Shown here: in pieces, positions 9,714 to 18,923 of the stretch
How the letters are laid out: each line of letters starts with the position of its first letter
Numbering within the stretch: position 1 is the stretch's first letter
Source of the DNA: Clostridiales bacterium
Lineage (GTDB): Bacteria; Bacillota; Clostridia; Saccharofermentanales; Saccharofermentanaceae
Assembly (NCBI GenBank): GCA_017551865.1
Contig: JAFZKB010000034.1
Location: 31,303-95,302 of the forward strand
Direction: 5' to 3'
DNA: 64,000 nucleotides
The notes under the pieces: model-generated
What the model was told of the DNA's origin: nothing
What the model saw: only the letters and a program-made list of their open reading frames with translations
Databases searched by the model: none
Made by a program: the position numbers and the translations under genes

Positions 9714-11249
9714 ATGCGCAAGCAATGGTTTCAATCCTTGTTGATGAGACGAGCCGTGATCATACTGATCCTGCTCGTTGAAATCACGACGTTCATTTTC
9801 CTCATCGTTGCCGGTACGATCATATCTGATGTGGCTTCGATTTTGTTCCGTGTGATCTCCGTGATCGTCGCCCTGTATGTGGTCTCCAAAAACGATAAGG
9901 GAGGATACCGGCTGATATGGGTATTCCTGATCCTGATGTTTCCGGCGCTGGGCGGTGTCCTCTATGTGTTTTTGAATTTCCAGATGAGTTCCAACCGTTA
10001 CGCAAAGGACTTCGATGAGATCCTTGAAGCGACAAAAGATGAGCTTACGGTTTCCGAAGACGTGAACCGGGAACTGGCCGAACAGTATCCGGTTTTTATG
10101 AAGAATGTGGAATATCTGCAGAGGGCCCAGAATTTCCCGTTGTATAAGAATTCACAAACGACATATCTATCTCCGGGAGAAGAGTTCTGGCCGGTCCTTC
10201 TTGAGAAGCTCCGCACGGCAGAGAAGTATATCTTTCTCGAGTACTTTACGATCGGTGAAGGAGAGTTCTGGAATTCGATCCTCGAGATATTAAAAGTGAA
10301 AGCAGCAGCCGGTGTCAAAGTACGCATCATGTACGACGATATGGGATGCTTTCTGAGCCTTCCTTCCGACTATCCGGAGTACTTAAGCTCGCTGGGGATC
10401 GAGTGCCGGATCTTTAACCGTTTCCGTCCGTTCTTTACGACCATCCAGAACAACCGCGATCACCGGAAGATCACCTCGATCGACGGGAAGGTTGCGTTCT
10501 GCGGCGGACTGAATCTGGCGGATGAATATGTGAATAAGAAAGAGCGTTTCGGATACTGGAAGGATTCTGCCGTTATGGTCGAGGGGGAAGCCGCGTGGAG
10601 CCTGACCTGTTTCTTCCTTCAGATCTGGCAGATCAACCAGCCGAAGATGGAAGAATTCAACGAGTATTATCCGTGGAAAGATGCGGCGTGCGATATCGTT
10701 GGCGAAGGCTTTGTGCAACCGTATAATGACATCCCGATCGATCGGGAAAGAGTCAGCGAAAGTGTATTCATGAATATGATCACCGCGGCGGAAAAGTCCC
10801 TATACATCAGTACCCCGTATCTGATCCTCGACGAGGACATGATCAGTGCGCTGTGCCTTGCCGCCAAGAGCGGCATCGATGTGCGCATCGTGACTCCGAG
10901 TATATACGACAAATGGATGATCCATCAGGCGACACGTTCCTACTACCGTGATCTTGTAAATGCCGGTGTGCATGTCTATGAATATACGCCCGGTTTCATG
11001 CACAGTAAGACCGTTGTCGTGGATGATAAAGCCGCAATCGTCGGTTCTGTGAACTGGGACTACAGAAGCCTTTATCTCCACTTCGAAAGCGCCGTATGGA
11101 TGTGCGGAACAAAGACGGTTTCAGATGTCAGAAATGACCTTCTGCGAGCCTTCGAAGAATCTGACGAGGTCCTTCCGCAGGAACTGAACTATAAGAGAGG
11201 ATGGAGCCTGTTCCGTCTGATCCTCCGTCTCATCGCACCCATTTTTTGA
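9714..11249 (+). CDS. cls: Cardiolipin synthase (phospholipase D superfamily)
   Basis: Condenses two phosphatidylglycerol molecules to cardiolipin in the membrane. The 511 residues have two N-terminal transmembrane segments (about 12-35 and 43-90) and two HxKx4D catalytic motifs: H250-R-K252...D257 and H430-S-K432...D437. Each is followed by the usual Gly/Ser (FCGG, VGS). The length and layout match bacterial Cls enzymes. The gene has its own promoter and diverges from the EAL gene; the PPK2 gene follows 120 bp later with a separate ribosome site. Nothing is missing. Confidence 0.93.
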   Translation: MRKQWFQSLLMRRAVIILILLVEITTFIFLIVAGTIISDVASILFRVISVIVALYVVSKNDKGGYRLIWVFLILMFPALGGVLYVFLNFQMSSNRYAKDFDEILEATKDELTVSEDVNRELAEQYPVFMKNVEYLQRAQNFPLYKNSQTTYLSPGEEFWPVLLEKLRTAEKYIFLEYFTIGEGEFWNSILEILKVKAAAGVKVRIMYDDMGCFLSLPSDYPEYLSSLGIECRIFNRFRPFFTTIQNNRDHRKITSIDGKVAFCGGLNLADEYVNKKERFGYWKDSAVMVEGEAAWSLTCFFLQIWQINQPKMEEFNEYYPWKDAACDIVGEGFVQPYNDIPIDRERVSESVFMNMITAAEKSLYISTPYLILDEDMISALCLAAKSGIDVRIVTPSIYDKWMIHQATRSYYRDLVNAGVHVYEYTPGFMHSKTVVVDDKAAIVGSVNWDYRSLYLHFESAVWMCGTKTVSDVRNDLLRAFEESDEVLPQELNYKRGWSLFRLILRLIAPIF

Positions 11250-11369
11250 ATCTTCGCAAAGGACTTTTAGAATCTGCTTCGAACAACAGTATATCCGTGG
11301 TAAAATATAGGTACATTTTCTATTCGCTTGGCACATGCATCCGTACCGTTTTGAAGGGGGGAAGTCACC

Positions 11370-12842
11370 ATGTTGAAGAATGCGTATCTAAATGAGAAAC
11401 CTGAAAAAGAGGTTCTGAAATCCCGCTTAAAAGAACAGGAAGATCTTCTGTTCGTTAACCAGAATCAGATCAAAGACAATAAGCTCCCGGTGGTGGTCCT
11501 CATCGAAGGCTGGGGCACGGCCGGGAAGGGTACCCTGATCGGCAACGTCATCAATAACATTGACCCGCGTTTTTATAAGGTCGCGACCTTCGATATGCCG
11601 ACGGATCTCGAAAAAAGAAAGCCATTTCTCTGCCGCTATTTCGAAGCGCTTCCGGAAGCCGGTAAATTCCGTTTTTATAACACCGGCTGGATGAATGAGA
11701 TCGTAATGAGCCGGCTTGACGGCTCCATGTCCGATTCCCTCTATGAGAAACGCATCGCGAGTATCCGCCGTTTTGAACGTCAGCTCACGGATAACGGCTA
11801 TCTGGTCTTAAAGTTCTTCATGCACATCAGTGAAGAAGAGCAGAAGAAGAGGATCGATAACCTAAAGGACCACATCGATACGAAGTGGCGCGTCAGCGAT
11901 GGCGACATCTGGCAGAACAAGCACTATAAGGCCTGCGAGAAGATCTTCGAGAAATATCTCGAGGACACCGACACTTCGTCTGCGCCATGGTATATCGTCG
12001 ATGCGAAGTCCGAAAAATGGACAGAACTTCAGGTGCTGGAGAGGATGAACGAAGGCATCGATATCGCTCTCCAGAATCACTCTCTTGCGGTGCCTCTACT
12101 GCAGAATACTTTCCCGCTCGTAAAGATGCCGAAACTTGCAGAAATTCCGCTTGAGGGAAAGGAACTTTCCGACGAGGAGTATAAGGAGAAACTGGATAAA
12201 CTGCAGGACCGCCTGTCGGAGCTGCACAACCGTCTTTACAGGAAGAGAGTACCGCTCATCATCGCCTACGAAGGATGGGATGCGGCAGGAAAAGGCGGCA
12301 ACATCAAGAGGATCGCCGAGGCACTCGATCCCCGCGGCTACGAAGTGCACCCGATCGCAAGTCCGGAGCCGCATGAGAAAGCACGTCACTACCTGTGGCG
12401 TTTCTGGACCCGTCTTCCGAAGGACGGACATGTGGCGATCTTCGACCGTACATGGTACGGCCGCGTGATGGTCGAGCGCATCGAGGGCTTCTGTTCCGAG
12501 AACGACTGGAAGCGTGCCTATAACGAGATCAACGAGTTTGAAAAAGAACTCGACGACTGGGGTGCGGTCATCATCAAGTTCTGGGTGCAGATCGATAAGG
12601 ACACGCAGCTGGCCCGTTTCACCGACCGTCAGAACACGCCGGAAAAACAGTGGAAGATCACGGAAGAAGACTGGCGCAACAGAGAAAAATGGGATGTCTA
12701 TGAAGATGCCATCAACGAGATGATCCAGAAGACCTCCACGAAGTTCGCACCGTGGTACATCCTCGAATCCGTCGATAAGAAATATGCGCGTATCAAAGCT
12801 CTCGAGATCGTGATAAAGGAACTCGAGAAGAAACTAAAGTAG
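11370..12842 (+). CDS. pap: Two-domain polyphosphate kinase 2 (polyphosphate:AMP phosphotransferase)
   Basis: Uses polyphosphate to phosphorylate a nucleotide, AMP being the usual substrate of two-domain PPK2 enzymes. The 490 residues contain two PPK2 domains in tandem. The first has a Walker A-like EGWGTAGKGT at about residues 46-55, the second EGWDAAGKGG at about 301-310. The second also has the lid and Walker B segment FDRTWYGRVMVERIEGF and looks like the active half; the first half carries FYNTGWMNEIVMSRLDG at the same place and is probably structural. GAAGGGGGGAA precedes the ATG. The small membrane-protein gene 19 bp downstream is probably co-transcribed. Confidence 0.88.
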   Translation: MLKNAYLNEKPEKEVLKSRLKEQEDLLFVNQNQIKDNKLPVVVLIEGWGTAGKGTLIGNVINNIDPRFYKVATFDMPTDLEKRKPFLCRYFEALPEAGKFRFYNTGWMNEIVMSRLDGSMSDSLYEKRIASIRRFERQLTDNGYLVLKFFMHISEEEQKKRIDNLKDHIDTKWRVSDGDIWQNKHYKACEKIFEKYLEDTDTSSAPWYIVDAKSEKWTELQVLERMNEGIDIALQNHSLAVPLLQNTFPLVKMPKLAEIPLEGKELSDEEYKEKLDKLQDRLSELHNRLYRKRVPLIIAYEGWDAAGKGGNIKRIAEALDPRGYEVHPIASPEPHEKARHYLWRFWTRLPKDGHVAIFDRTWYGRVMVERIEGFCSENDWKRAYNEINEFEKELDDWGAVIIKFWVQIDKDTQLARFTDRQNTPEKQWKITEEDWRNREKWDVYEDAINEMIQKTSTKFAPWYILESVDKKYARIKALEIVIKELEKKLK

Positions 12843-12861
12843 GATCGGAAGGACCTATCTC

Positions 12862-13245
12862 ATGAACATCAGCTGGAAACCCGTACATTCGTTGATCCTG
12901 CTCCTGGTCGTACTTTTCGCAGTGGCTTTGGGCTTTAATGCCATCATGCTGGGCGATCACTTCGGACCCGGCATGACTTCGGAGGTCCTGACGGAAGTGG
13001 TCATACTGATCGTCCTTTCTGTGCTTCTTTCGATACCGGTCATTCTCGGCTTCAAAAAAGGATCGAAGTCGCTGATCCTTTTCTTCTCAGCGGGGTTCCT
13101 GATCATTATGTTTGTCGCCGTTTTTATCGGCATCAGCGAACTGGAGAATATCGACCTGGAAAAACGCATGCAGAAGCGTGACGTGCCGCCGGTCGAGACA
13201 CATAATAAGGCCATCGACGAAGTCATCTCCGAACTTGACTCGTAA
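12862..13245 (+). CDS. Small three-helix membrane protein of unknown function
   Basis: 127 residues with three hydrophobic helices at about 8-28, 43-64 and 71-92, then a charged C-terminal tail of about 35 residues. No family is recognised. It follows the PPK2 gene by 19 bp with a weak ribosome site (GGAAGGACC) and shares the terminator at 13269, so it is likely in the same transcript. A link to polyphosphate is only inferred from position. Confidence 0.7.
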   Translation: MNISWKPVHSLILLLVVLFAVALGFNAIMLGDHFGPGMTSEVLTEVVILIVLSVLLSIPVILGFKKGSKSLILFFSAGFLIIMFVAVFIGISELENIDLEKRMQKRDVPPVETHNKAIDEVISELDS

Positions 13246-13268
13246 CCTTAAAACTTAGAAAAACAGGA

Positions 13269-13306
13269 AGGACCGGCTCTTTTAAAGAAGACCGGTCCTT
13301 ATTTTC
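13269..13306. terminator. Terminator between convergent genes
   Basis: AGGACCGG ... CCGGTCCT forms a stem with a loop of about 15 nt, followed by TTATTTTCTTTC. It is placed between the plus-strand membrane-protein gene and the minus-strand diguanylate cyclase. Confidence 0.8.
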
Positions 13307-13323
13307 TTTCTTGAAAAGATCCG

Positions 13324-15264
13324 TCAGCCTTTTCCGGCCTTGTGCTTTTTCTTCACTTCGTACATCGCGGCATCGGCGATCTTGAAGTATTCCTCGGAAA
13401 AAGCTCTGATCGTGGCTGCGTTCATCTCGCAGTCCTGCGGCGGCATCTTGATGCATATGCCCGTGCTCACGCGAAGCGGATAGATCTTCTGGTCGCGCAT
13501 GACGCATTTCTGGATATATTCACACAGCGACTTTACGTAGATCGAGGCTTTTTCCTCGGTATAATTCTTGGCCAGCACGACGAACTCATCGCCGCCGGTC
13601 CTAAGGCACACCTCGCCGTTGATGGCGGAAAGACGCATGCCGTCGGCAATGGTGCAGAGGCTGTAATCGCCTTCGGCGTGCCCGTAGTTATCGTTGACGA
13701 GCTTTAAATCGTCCATGTCGATCATCATGACACCGATCGGCAGATTCTTCTCGTAGCACTCCTTGAAGATCTCAGAGAAGAACATCTCGTAGCCGTGACG
13801 GTTATAAAGGTTCGTGAGCATGTCGCGGTTATAAAGGTTCTCCATCCTCTGTACAGCCAGGTTCAGCTGGTGGCGGATCCTCCAGTTCTCGAGCATGGAG
13901 GCGAGATTAACGATCCACGACTTCATGAATATAGCTTCGTGCGCTTCATTCTGCGGGGAGACGATCAGATATCCCATGTAATACTGGAGATGATGGATCG
14001 CGAAGATATAGTACGGCTTCGGGTCGGAAAGAAGATCCGGAGGCAGGATATCCTTTTTCCGGAATGTCTCGTGCTTTACGGGATCCGGTCCGATAAAGCC
14101 GGCCACGACAGTCATTTCCTCGTCCTGCTTGGAGAAGTCTTTCTCGATCACGCGCTGGTCTTCCCAGTGCGGGGCAAGACACAGGAGCATGGCCGTAAAT
14201 CCGGAATCGATCGCGGAGTTTTTCGAGATCTCCTGGAAGCACTCGTCCATCGTCTTGGCGCTGGAGACACTGAGGATCAGGCTCGTCGTCGACTGCGCCA
14301 GATCCGCGACACGGTCGATACGGCGGGTGTAGAGGCTTCGGATGTCTTCGATGTTATAACTTGTCATGGCCTTGCATCCGCAGGACTGGTTGAGGACCAG
14401 TTCGCCGGGGATGAGGTGATCTTTTCGCTCTGTATCACCTTCCCACATTTTTTTCAGACAACAGATGCTCTCGTACCCGGATTTATAGAAAGGCTGTGCG
14501 CCCGTGGTGATGGACGGATAGCCCTGGTTGGCTTCGTCAAGACCGTCGTAACCGGTGACGATGAGGTCCCCGGGGACTTCGATCCCTCTTTTGTGGCAGG
14601 CGTCGATCAGGCCGACGGCGGAATAGTCGTTGGCACAGACGATCGCATCCGGGTATTTCTTCCCGTTCTTTTCACAAAGCGGCAGGATATAGTCGAGCGC
14701 ATCATCGCCACAGTCGTGCCAGAGCGTACCGTAATAGACCTTTTCGGGATCAAAGGCGATGCCGTTGTCTTCAAGTGCTTTCCGATACGAATCGATACGG
14801 GTCTGTGTGAAGTTTCTCTCCCGAAGGCCCGCCAGGTGATAGATGTCGCGGCAGCCGTGCTCCTTGATGATGTGGTCGACGATATTGTAAAAAGACTCGT
14901 GCTCGTTTGTCACGACGTTCGTATATCGCTCGTCGTAACCGCCGACATTGACGATCGGGATCGTGACGGACTCAAGGCGCGCGTCCAGATGTTTCAGAGT
15001 ATAGGGACCGTACGCGAGATCGACACGGATGATGCCGTCGAAATCGTCGAGGTCCGGAAGCTCGAAGGAGACAGTGTCGCCCTCGTCGTAATGCTGGTAC
15101 TGATCGTAGATCTTATTGCTGAAAGAGTCGCTGAAACTCGCAAAATAGATGACCTTGATGCCGAGTTCTTGGGCGGCCTTACTGATGCCTTCCTGAATGG
15201 CATGTGTCATAGGTTCATAGATGTTCGGAGAAAATACCGCAACTTTTTTTCTGTCAGCCATCAT
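13324..15264 (-). CDS. Diguanylate cyclase with LacI-type ligand-binding sensor
   Basis: 646 residues. Residues about 5-290 form a periplasmic-binding-protein/LacI effector-type domain (VAVFSPNIYEPMTHAIQEGI, then DAIVCANDYSAVGLIDAC and GYDGLDEANQGYPSITT), but there is no HTH, signal peptide or transmembrane helix, so sensing is cytoplasmic. A middle region (about 300-470) is followed by an intact GGDEF domain: MLTNLYNRHGYEM and R-T-GGDEF at residues 557-561. The RxxD inhibitory site is absent (INGE at that place), so feedback inhibition by c-di-GMP is not expected. AGGAG is compatible with either of two adjacent ATGs (15264 or 15261). It is the only diguanylate cyclase in this window that looks active. 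Confidence 0.88.
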   Translation of the reverse strand: MMADRKKVAVFSPNIYEPMTHAIQEGISKAAQELGIKVIYFASFSDSFSNKIYDQYQHYDEGDTVSFELPDLDDFDGIIRVDLAYGPYTLKHLDARLESVTIPIVNVGGYDERYTNVVTNEHESFYNIVDHIIKEHGCRDIYHLAGLRERNFTQTRIDSYRKALEDNGIAFDPEKVYYGTLWHDCGDDALDYILPLCEKNGKKYPDAIVCANDYSAVGLIDACHKRGIEVPGDLIVTGYDGLDEANQGYPSITTGAQPFYKSGYESICCLKKMWEGDTERKDHLIPGELVLNQSCGCKAMTSYNIEDIRSLYTRRIDRVADLAQSTTSLILSVSSAKTMDECFQEISKNSAIDSGFTAMLLCLAPHWEDQRVIEKDFSKQDEEMTVVAGFIGPDPVKHETFRKKDILPPDLLSDPKPYYIFAIHHLQYYMGYLIVSPQNEAHEAIFMKSWIVNLASMLENWRIRHQLNLAVQRMENLYNRDMLTNLYNRHGYEMFFSEIFKECYEKNLPIGVMMIDMDDLKLVNDNYGHAEGDYSLCTIADGMRLSAINGEVCLRTGGDEFVVLAKNYTEEKASIYVKSLCEYIQKCVMRDQKIYPLRVSTGICIKMPPQDCEMNAATIRAFSEEYFKIADAAMYEVKKKHKAGKG

Positions 15265-15421
15265 CAGTCTCCTAAAACTCCGGGACGATCTTCTATCCTT
15301 GTGATACTACCATCATAGCGGAGAAGTGTTGCCAGTTTATGAACAATTGCTTGCAACTTCCTCTGAATTCCATATAATAAATGTGTTCGAAAAAATGCAT
15401 GTAAATTATCAGGAGGAGACC

Positions 15422-17710
15422 ATGATTTCTTTACTTAATTCCGGCGCGTATCTTCTGCGCGGCACCGAAATAATCCCGGATGACCACGAGGCGGCTTCTG
15501 CGATCCTCAGTAAGACCGGAAAGTCCGTCACCAAGGAGGAAGCGAAAAAGGCGACCATCGCGTATGGTATCCTCCGCGATCACAATACTTCCGACAACAT
15601 GGAGAAGCTGAAGATCAAGTTCGATAAGCTTACTTCCCACGATATTACTTTCGTCGGTATCATCCAGACCGCGAGAGCTTCGGGTCTTACGAAGTTCCCG
15701 GTACCGTATGTTCTGACCAACTGCCACAACTCCCTTTGCGCTGTTGGCGGTACCATCAACGAAGATGACCACATGTTCGGCCTTTCCTGTGCGAAAAAAT
15801 ACGGTGGCGTGTATGTTCCGCCGCATCAGGCTGTTATTCACCAGTTCGCCCGCGAGATGCTCGCCGGCGGCGGTAAGATGATCCTCGGTTCTGACTCCCA
15901 CACACGTTATGGTGCACTCGGTACCATGGCTATGGGTGAGGGCGGACCGGAGCTTGTAAAGCAGCTCCTCAACCAGACATACGACATCAACATGCCGGGT
16001 GTAGTTGCTATCTACTTAAAGGGTGCTCCGGTCAAGGGCGTTGGTCCGCAGGACGTAGCCCTTGCCATCATCGGCGCGGTCTTTGCCAACGGATACGTAA
16101 AGAACAAGGTCATGGAGTTCGTAGGTCCCGGTGTGAAGTCTCTTTCTACCGACTTCCGTATCGGCGTCGATGTTATGACGACAGAGACCACATGTCTTTC
16201 TTCCATCTGGCAGACAGACGATGAGGTCAAGTCCTTCTACGATATCCACGGCCGTTCCCAGGATTATAAGGAACTCAACCCGGGCGAAGTCGCTTACTAC
16301 GACGGCGTTGTGGAGATCGATCTTTCTTCCATCAAGCCGATGATCGCTATGCCGTTCCATCCGAGCAATACCTACACGATCGAAGAACTGAAGGCCAACC
16401 TCGACGATATCCTCGCTGATGTCGAGAAGCGTGCGAAGGTCTCCCTCGGTGACGCTGTCGATTTCTCTCTGAGAAGCAAGGTCGTAAACGGCAAGTTCAT
16501 GGTCGATCAGGGAATCATCGCCGGTTGCGCCGGCGGCGGATTCGAGAACATCTGCGCTGCAGCGGATATCCTCCGCGGAAACTACATCGGTTCCGACAAG
16601 TTCACCCTTTCCGTATATCCGGCTTCCATGCCTGTATATATGGAGCTCGTTAGAAACGGCTGCGCTGCCACCATCATGGAGACAGGCGCGATCATCAAGA
16701 CCGCTTTCTGCGGCCCGTGCTTCGGTGCAGGTGATACACCGGCAAACAACGCATTCAGTATACGCCACTCGACGAGAAACTTCCCGAACCGTGAAGGATC
16801 TAAGCTCCAGAACGGTCAGATCTCTTCCGTTGCACTTATGGATGCCAGATCTATCGCCGCGACAGCTGCCAACAAGGGCGAGCTCACCGCTGCGACCGAG
16901 TTCGACGGCGAATTCGGAAAGTATAAGTACTTCTTCGATCAGAAGATCTACGCCAACCGCGTATTCGACAGCAACGGCGTGGCTGATCCTTCCCAGGAGA
17001 TCCACTTCGGTCCGAATATCAAGGACTGGCCGGCTATGGTCGCTCTTACTGATAACCTCGTTCTGCGCTGTGTTTCCGAGATCCACGATCCGGTCACCAC
17101 GACAGACGAACTGATCCCGTCGGGTGAGACTTCCTCCTTCCGATCGAACCCGCTGGGTCTTGCCGAGTTTACATTGAGCCGCAAGGATCCGGAGTACGTC
17201 GGACGTGCCAAGGAGATCCAGAAGGTCGAAAAGGCAAGAGAAGAGGGCGAGAAGCTCTGTGATCTCTTCCCGGAGATCCACACTGTCATGCAGACGATCA
17301 AGAAGGAGTTCCCAGATGTGCATAAGACCAACACCGGATTCGGTTCCACGATCTTTGCCGTGAAGCCGGGTGACGGTTCCGCACGTGAGCAGGCGGCTTC
17401 CTGCCAGAAGGTGCTTGGCGGCTGGGCGAACATCGCGAATGAATATGCGACGAAGCGCTACAGATCCAACCTCATCAACTGGGGTATGCTGCCGTTCCTG
17501 ATCGAGGAAGGCGAGCTTCCGTTTAAGAATCTCGACTACATCTTCATTCCGGGCATCCGTGAGGCGGTCGAGAAGAAGACTGAGATTATCAAGGCCTACA
17601 CCGTTTCGGAAAACGGCCTGAAGGAATTTGATCTGCGCCTCGGCGATCTGACAGATGAAGAACGTCAGATCATCCTGAAGGGATGCCTGATCAACTACAA
17701 CCGAGTATAA
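15422..17710 (+). CDS. Aconitase-family hydratase
   Basis: 762 residues from the ATG at 15422, chosen over the open frame at 15326 because AGGAGGAGACC precedes it. The [4Fe-4S] ligands of aconitase-type enzymes are visible: one Cys in [11 protein letters not shown] and the pair in [16 protein letters not shown]. The SDSHTRYG substrate segment is present ([13 protein letters not shown]). The C-terminal swivel domain covers about residues 560-760. The enzyme resembles the YbhJ/'hydratase' branch rather than citrate-cycle AcnA or AcnB, so the substrate is open. The gene is alone, with a terminator just after it. Codon use is regular, suggesting good expression. Confidence 0.85.
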   Translation: MISLLNSGAYLLRGTEIIPDDHEAASAILSKTGKSVTKEEAKKATIAYGILRDHNTSDNMEKLKIKFDKLTSHDITFVGIIQTARASGLTKFPVPYVLTNCHNSLCAVGGTINEDDHMFGLSCAKKYGGVYVPPHQAVIHQFAREMLAGGGKMILGSDSHTRYGALGTMAMGEGGPELVKQLLNQTYDINMPGVVAIYLKGAPVKGVGPQDVALAIIGAVFANGYVKNKVMEFVGPGVKSLSTDFRIGVDVMTTETTCLSSIWQTDDEVKSFYDIHGRSQDYKELNPGEVAYYDGVVEIDLSSIKPMIAMPFHPSNTYTIEELKANLDDILADVEKRAKVSLGDAVDFSLRSKVVNGKFMVDQGIIAGCAGGGFENICAAADILRGNYIGSDKFTLSVYPASMPVYMELVRNGCAATIMETGAIIKTAFCGPCFGAGDTPANNAFSIRHSTRNFPNREGSKLQNGQISSVALMDARSIAATAANKGELTAATEFDGEFGKYKYFFDQKIYANRVFDSNGVADPSQEIHFGPNIKDWPAMVALTDNLVLRCVSEIHDPVTTTDELIPSGETSSFRSNPLGLAEFTLSRKDPEYVGRAKEIQKVEKAREEGEKLCDLFPEIHTVMQTIKKEFPDVHKTNTGFGSTIFAVKPGDGSAREQAASCQKVLGGWANIANEYATKRYRSNLINWGMLPFLIEEGELPFKNLDYIFIPGIREAVEKKTEIIKAYTVSENGLKEFDLRLGDLTDEERQIILKGCLINYNRV

Positions 17711-17715
17711 AAAGA

Positions 17716-17758
17716 AGCTCCGGAGGACTTTTCGAGTATTAGTCCTTCGGAGTTTTCT
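17716..17758 (+). terminator. Intrinsic terminator after the hydratase gene
   Basis: CTCCGGAGGACT pairs with AGTCCTTCGGAG across an 11-nt loop, followed by TTTTCTATATTTT. Confidence 0.85.
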
Positions 17759-17798
17759 ATATTTTCTGGAAGAATAAAGTGCCGGGAGGATATGTGAT

Positions 17799-18923
17799 AT
17801 GACTGACCGCAACATGACACTGCTGAAGAACAAGAACTATTCCATAGAGTTCCTGCGCTTTCTTTTCTGTCTGGTCATTATCCACTATCATCTTTTCTCG
17901 CACCATCTGTGGTTCACAGATTTCCCGAACATCTTCGCGCGGGGCTACATGGGAGATGAATTCTTCTTCCTGATCTCCGGATTCTTCCTGGCGAAAGCCG
18001 CCTTGAAAAGCGAGAAGAAACCCTTTGATTTCAGTGTGGAACAGCTTCTTCGCCGCATTAAGAAGATCGCGATCCCGTACTATGTTACCTGGATCCTCTG
18101 CTTTATCGGACAGCATATCACGATGTATGTTATGGGAACCGGAGATTACGATATCCTTTCCAATCTCGGCAACAGCATCTATGAGCTTTTGTTCCTGGAA
18201 ATGTTCGGATTCAAGAAAGGTTTTTACAGCAACGATGTCGGCTGGTTCTTCTCCGCGCTTCTGATCGTGACTTTCGTCCTAAGTCCGCTGGCGGTCAGGT
18301 TCAAAGAAGGCTTCACGCGCTATTTCGCTCCACTTATCGCACTTTTCTCGTATGGTCTTTTAAGCCTGCATTTCGATTATCTTTTCGATCCGTATAAACT
18401 GATCAGCGGTTCTTTTCTCATGAAGGGAACGATACGCGCGCTGGCGGCTGTCAGTCTGGGCGCATTCCTTCATGCGGTGGTCACATCGGAAGGCTTTACC
18501 TCGTTTTTCGGACGCGTTTCCCAAAGCACCAGGCGGATCGTCCTTCTCATCGATCTTCTTTTGTGGGGACTGGTCTTCGCCTATGTGATCCTGCCGCAGT
18601 CTTTTGGTACGGGTGAGCTTACCGTCCAGCTCGACTATATCATTACCTTCGTGATGGCGGCCGCGCTGATCCCGGTGCTGGGAAACGTATTTTCCGCGCA
18701 AAAAGAAAGCGCCGGGAAATGGGCGCTTTCTCTGGGACAATTTGCATTCTTCGCATATTTCGGTCAGGCGGTATTCTATTCGGTAGATAAGATCGTGTAC
18801 GACCAGCCGTTCCCGGTATGGTTAATGGCACTGATCCTGGACCTTTCCGTATTTGCCGTGACCATGCTCCTGTGGTTTATCAGTTCAAAGGCAAAGCACG
18901 CCCGTAAGTGTACTTCCCGGTAA
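17799..18923 (+). CDS. Acyltransferase 3 family membrane protein
   Basis: 374 residues with about ten hydrophobic segments. The family hallmark is the N-terminal SIEFLRFLFCLVIIHYHLF, with Arg in the first helix and a conserved His, followed by the GYMGDEFFFLISGFFLA segment. Such proteins (OafA/YrhL type) move acetyl or other acyl groups onto extracellular sugars or peptidoglycan. A GGGAGG ribosome site lies upstream of the ATG. The 3' end overlaps that of the convergent secreted-protein gene by 44 bp, and both frames are clearly coding up to their stops. The acceptor may be a cell wall polymer, given the neighbouring wall proteins (inference). Confidence 0.85.
   Translation: MTDRNMTLLKNKNYSIEFLRFLFCLVIIHYHLFSHHLWFTDFPNIFARGYMGDEFFFLISGFFLAKAALKSEKKPFDFSVEQLLRRIKKIAIPYYVTWILCFIGQHITMYVMGTGDYDILSNLGNSIYELLFLEMFGFKKGFYSNDVGWFFSALLIVTFVLSPLAVRFKEGFTRYFAPLIALFSYGLLSLHFDYLFDPYKLISGSFLMKGTIRALAAVSLGAFLHAVVTSEGFTSFFGRVSQSTRRIVLLIDLLLWGLVFAYVILPQSFGTGELTVQLDYIITFVMAAALIPVLGNVFSAQKESAGKWALSLGQFAFFAYFGQAVFYSVDKIVYDQPFPVWLMALILDLSVFAVTMLLWFISSKAKHARKCTSR

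Noticed and set aside
13795..15318. 507-residue plus-strand ORF opposite the diguanylate cyclase
   Set aside because: The opposite strand has clear GGDEF and LacI-type domains; this frame shows no recognisable protein and no start signal.
16016..17833. 605-residue minus-strand ORF opposite the hydratase
   Set aside because: The aconitase motifs are on the plus strand; this is an antisense open frame caused by regular codon use.
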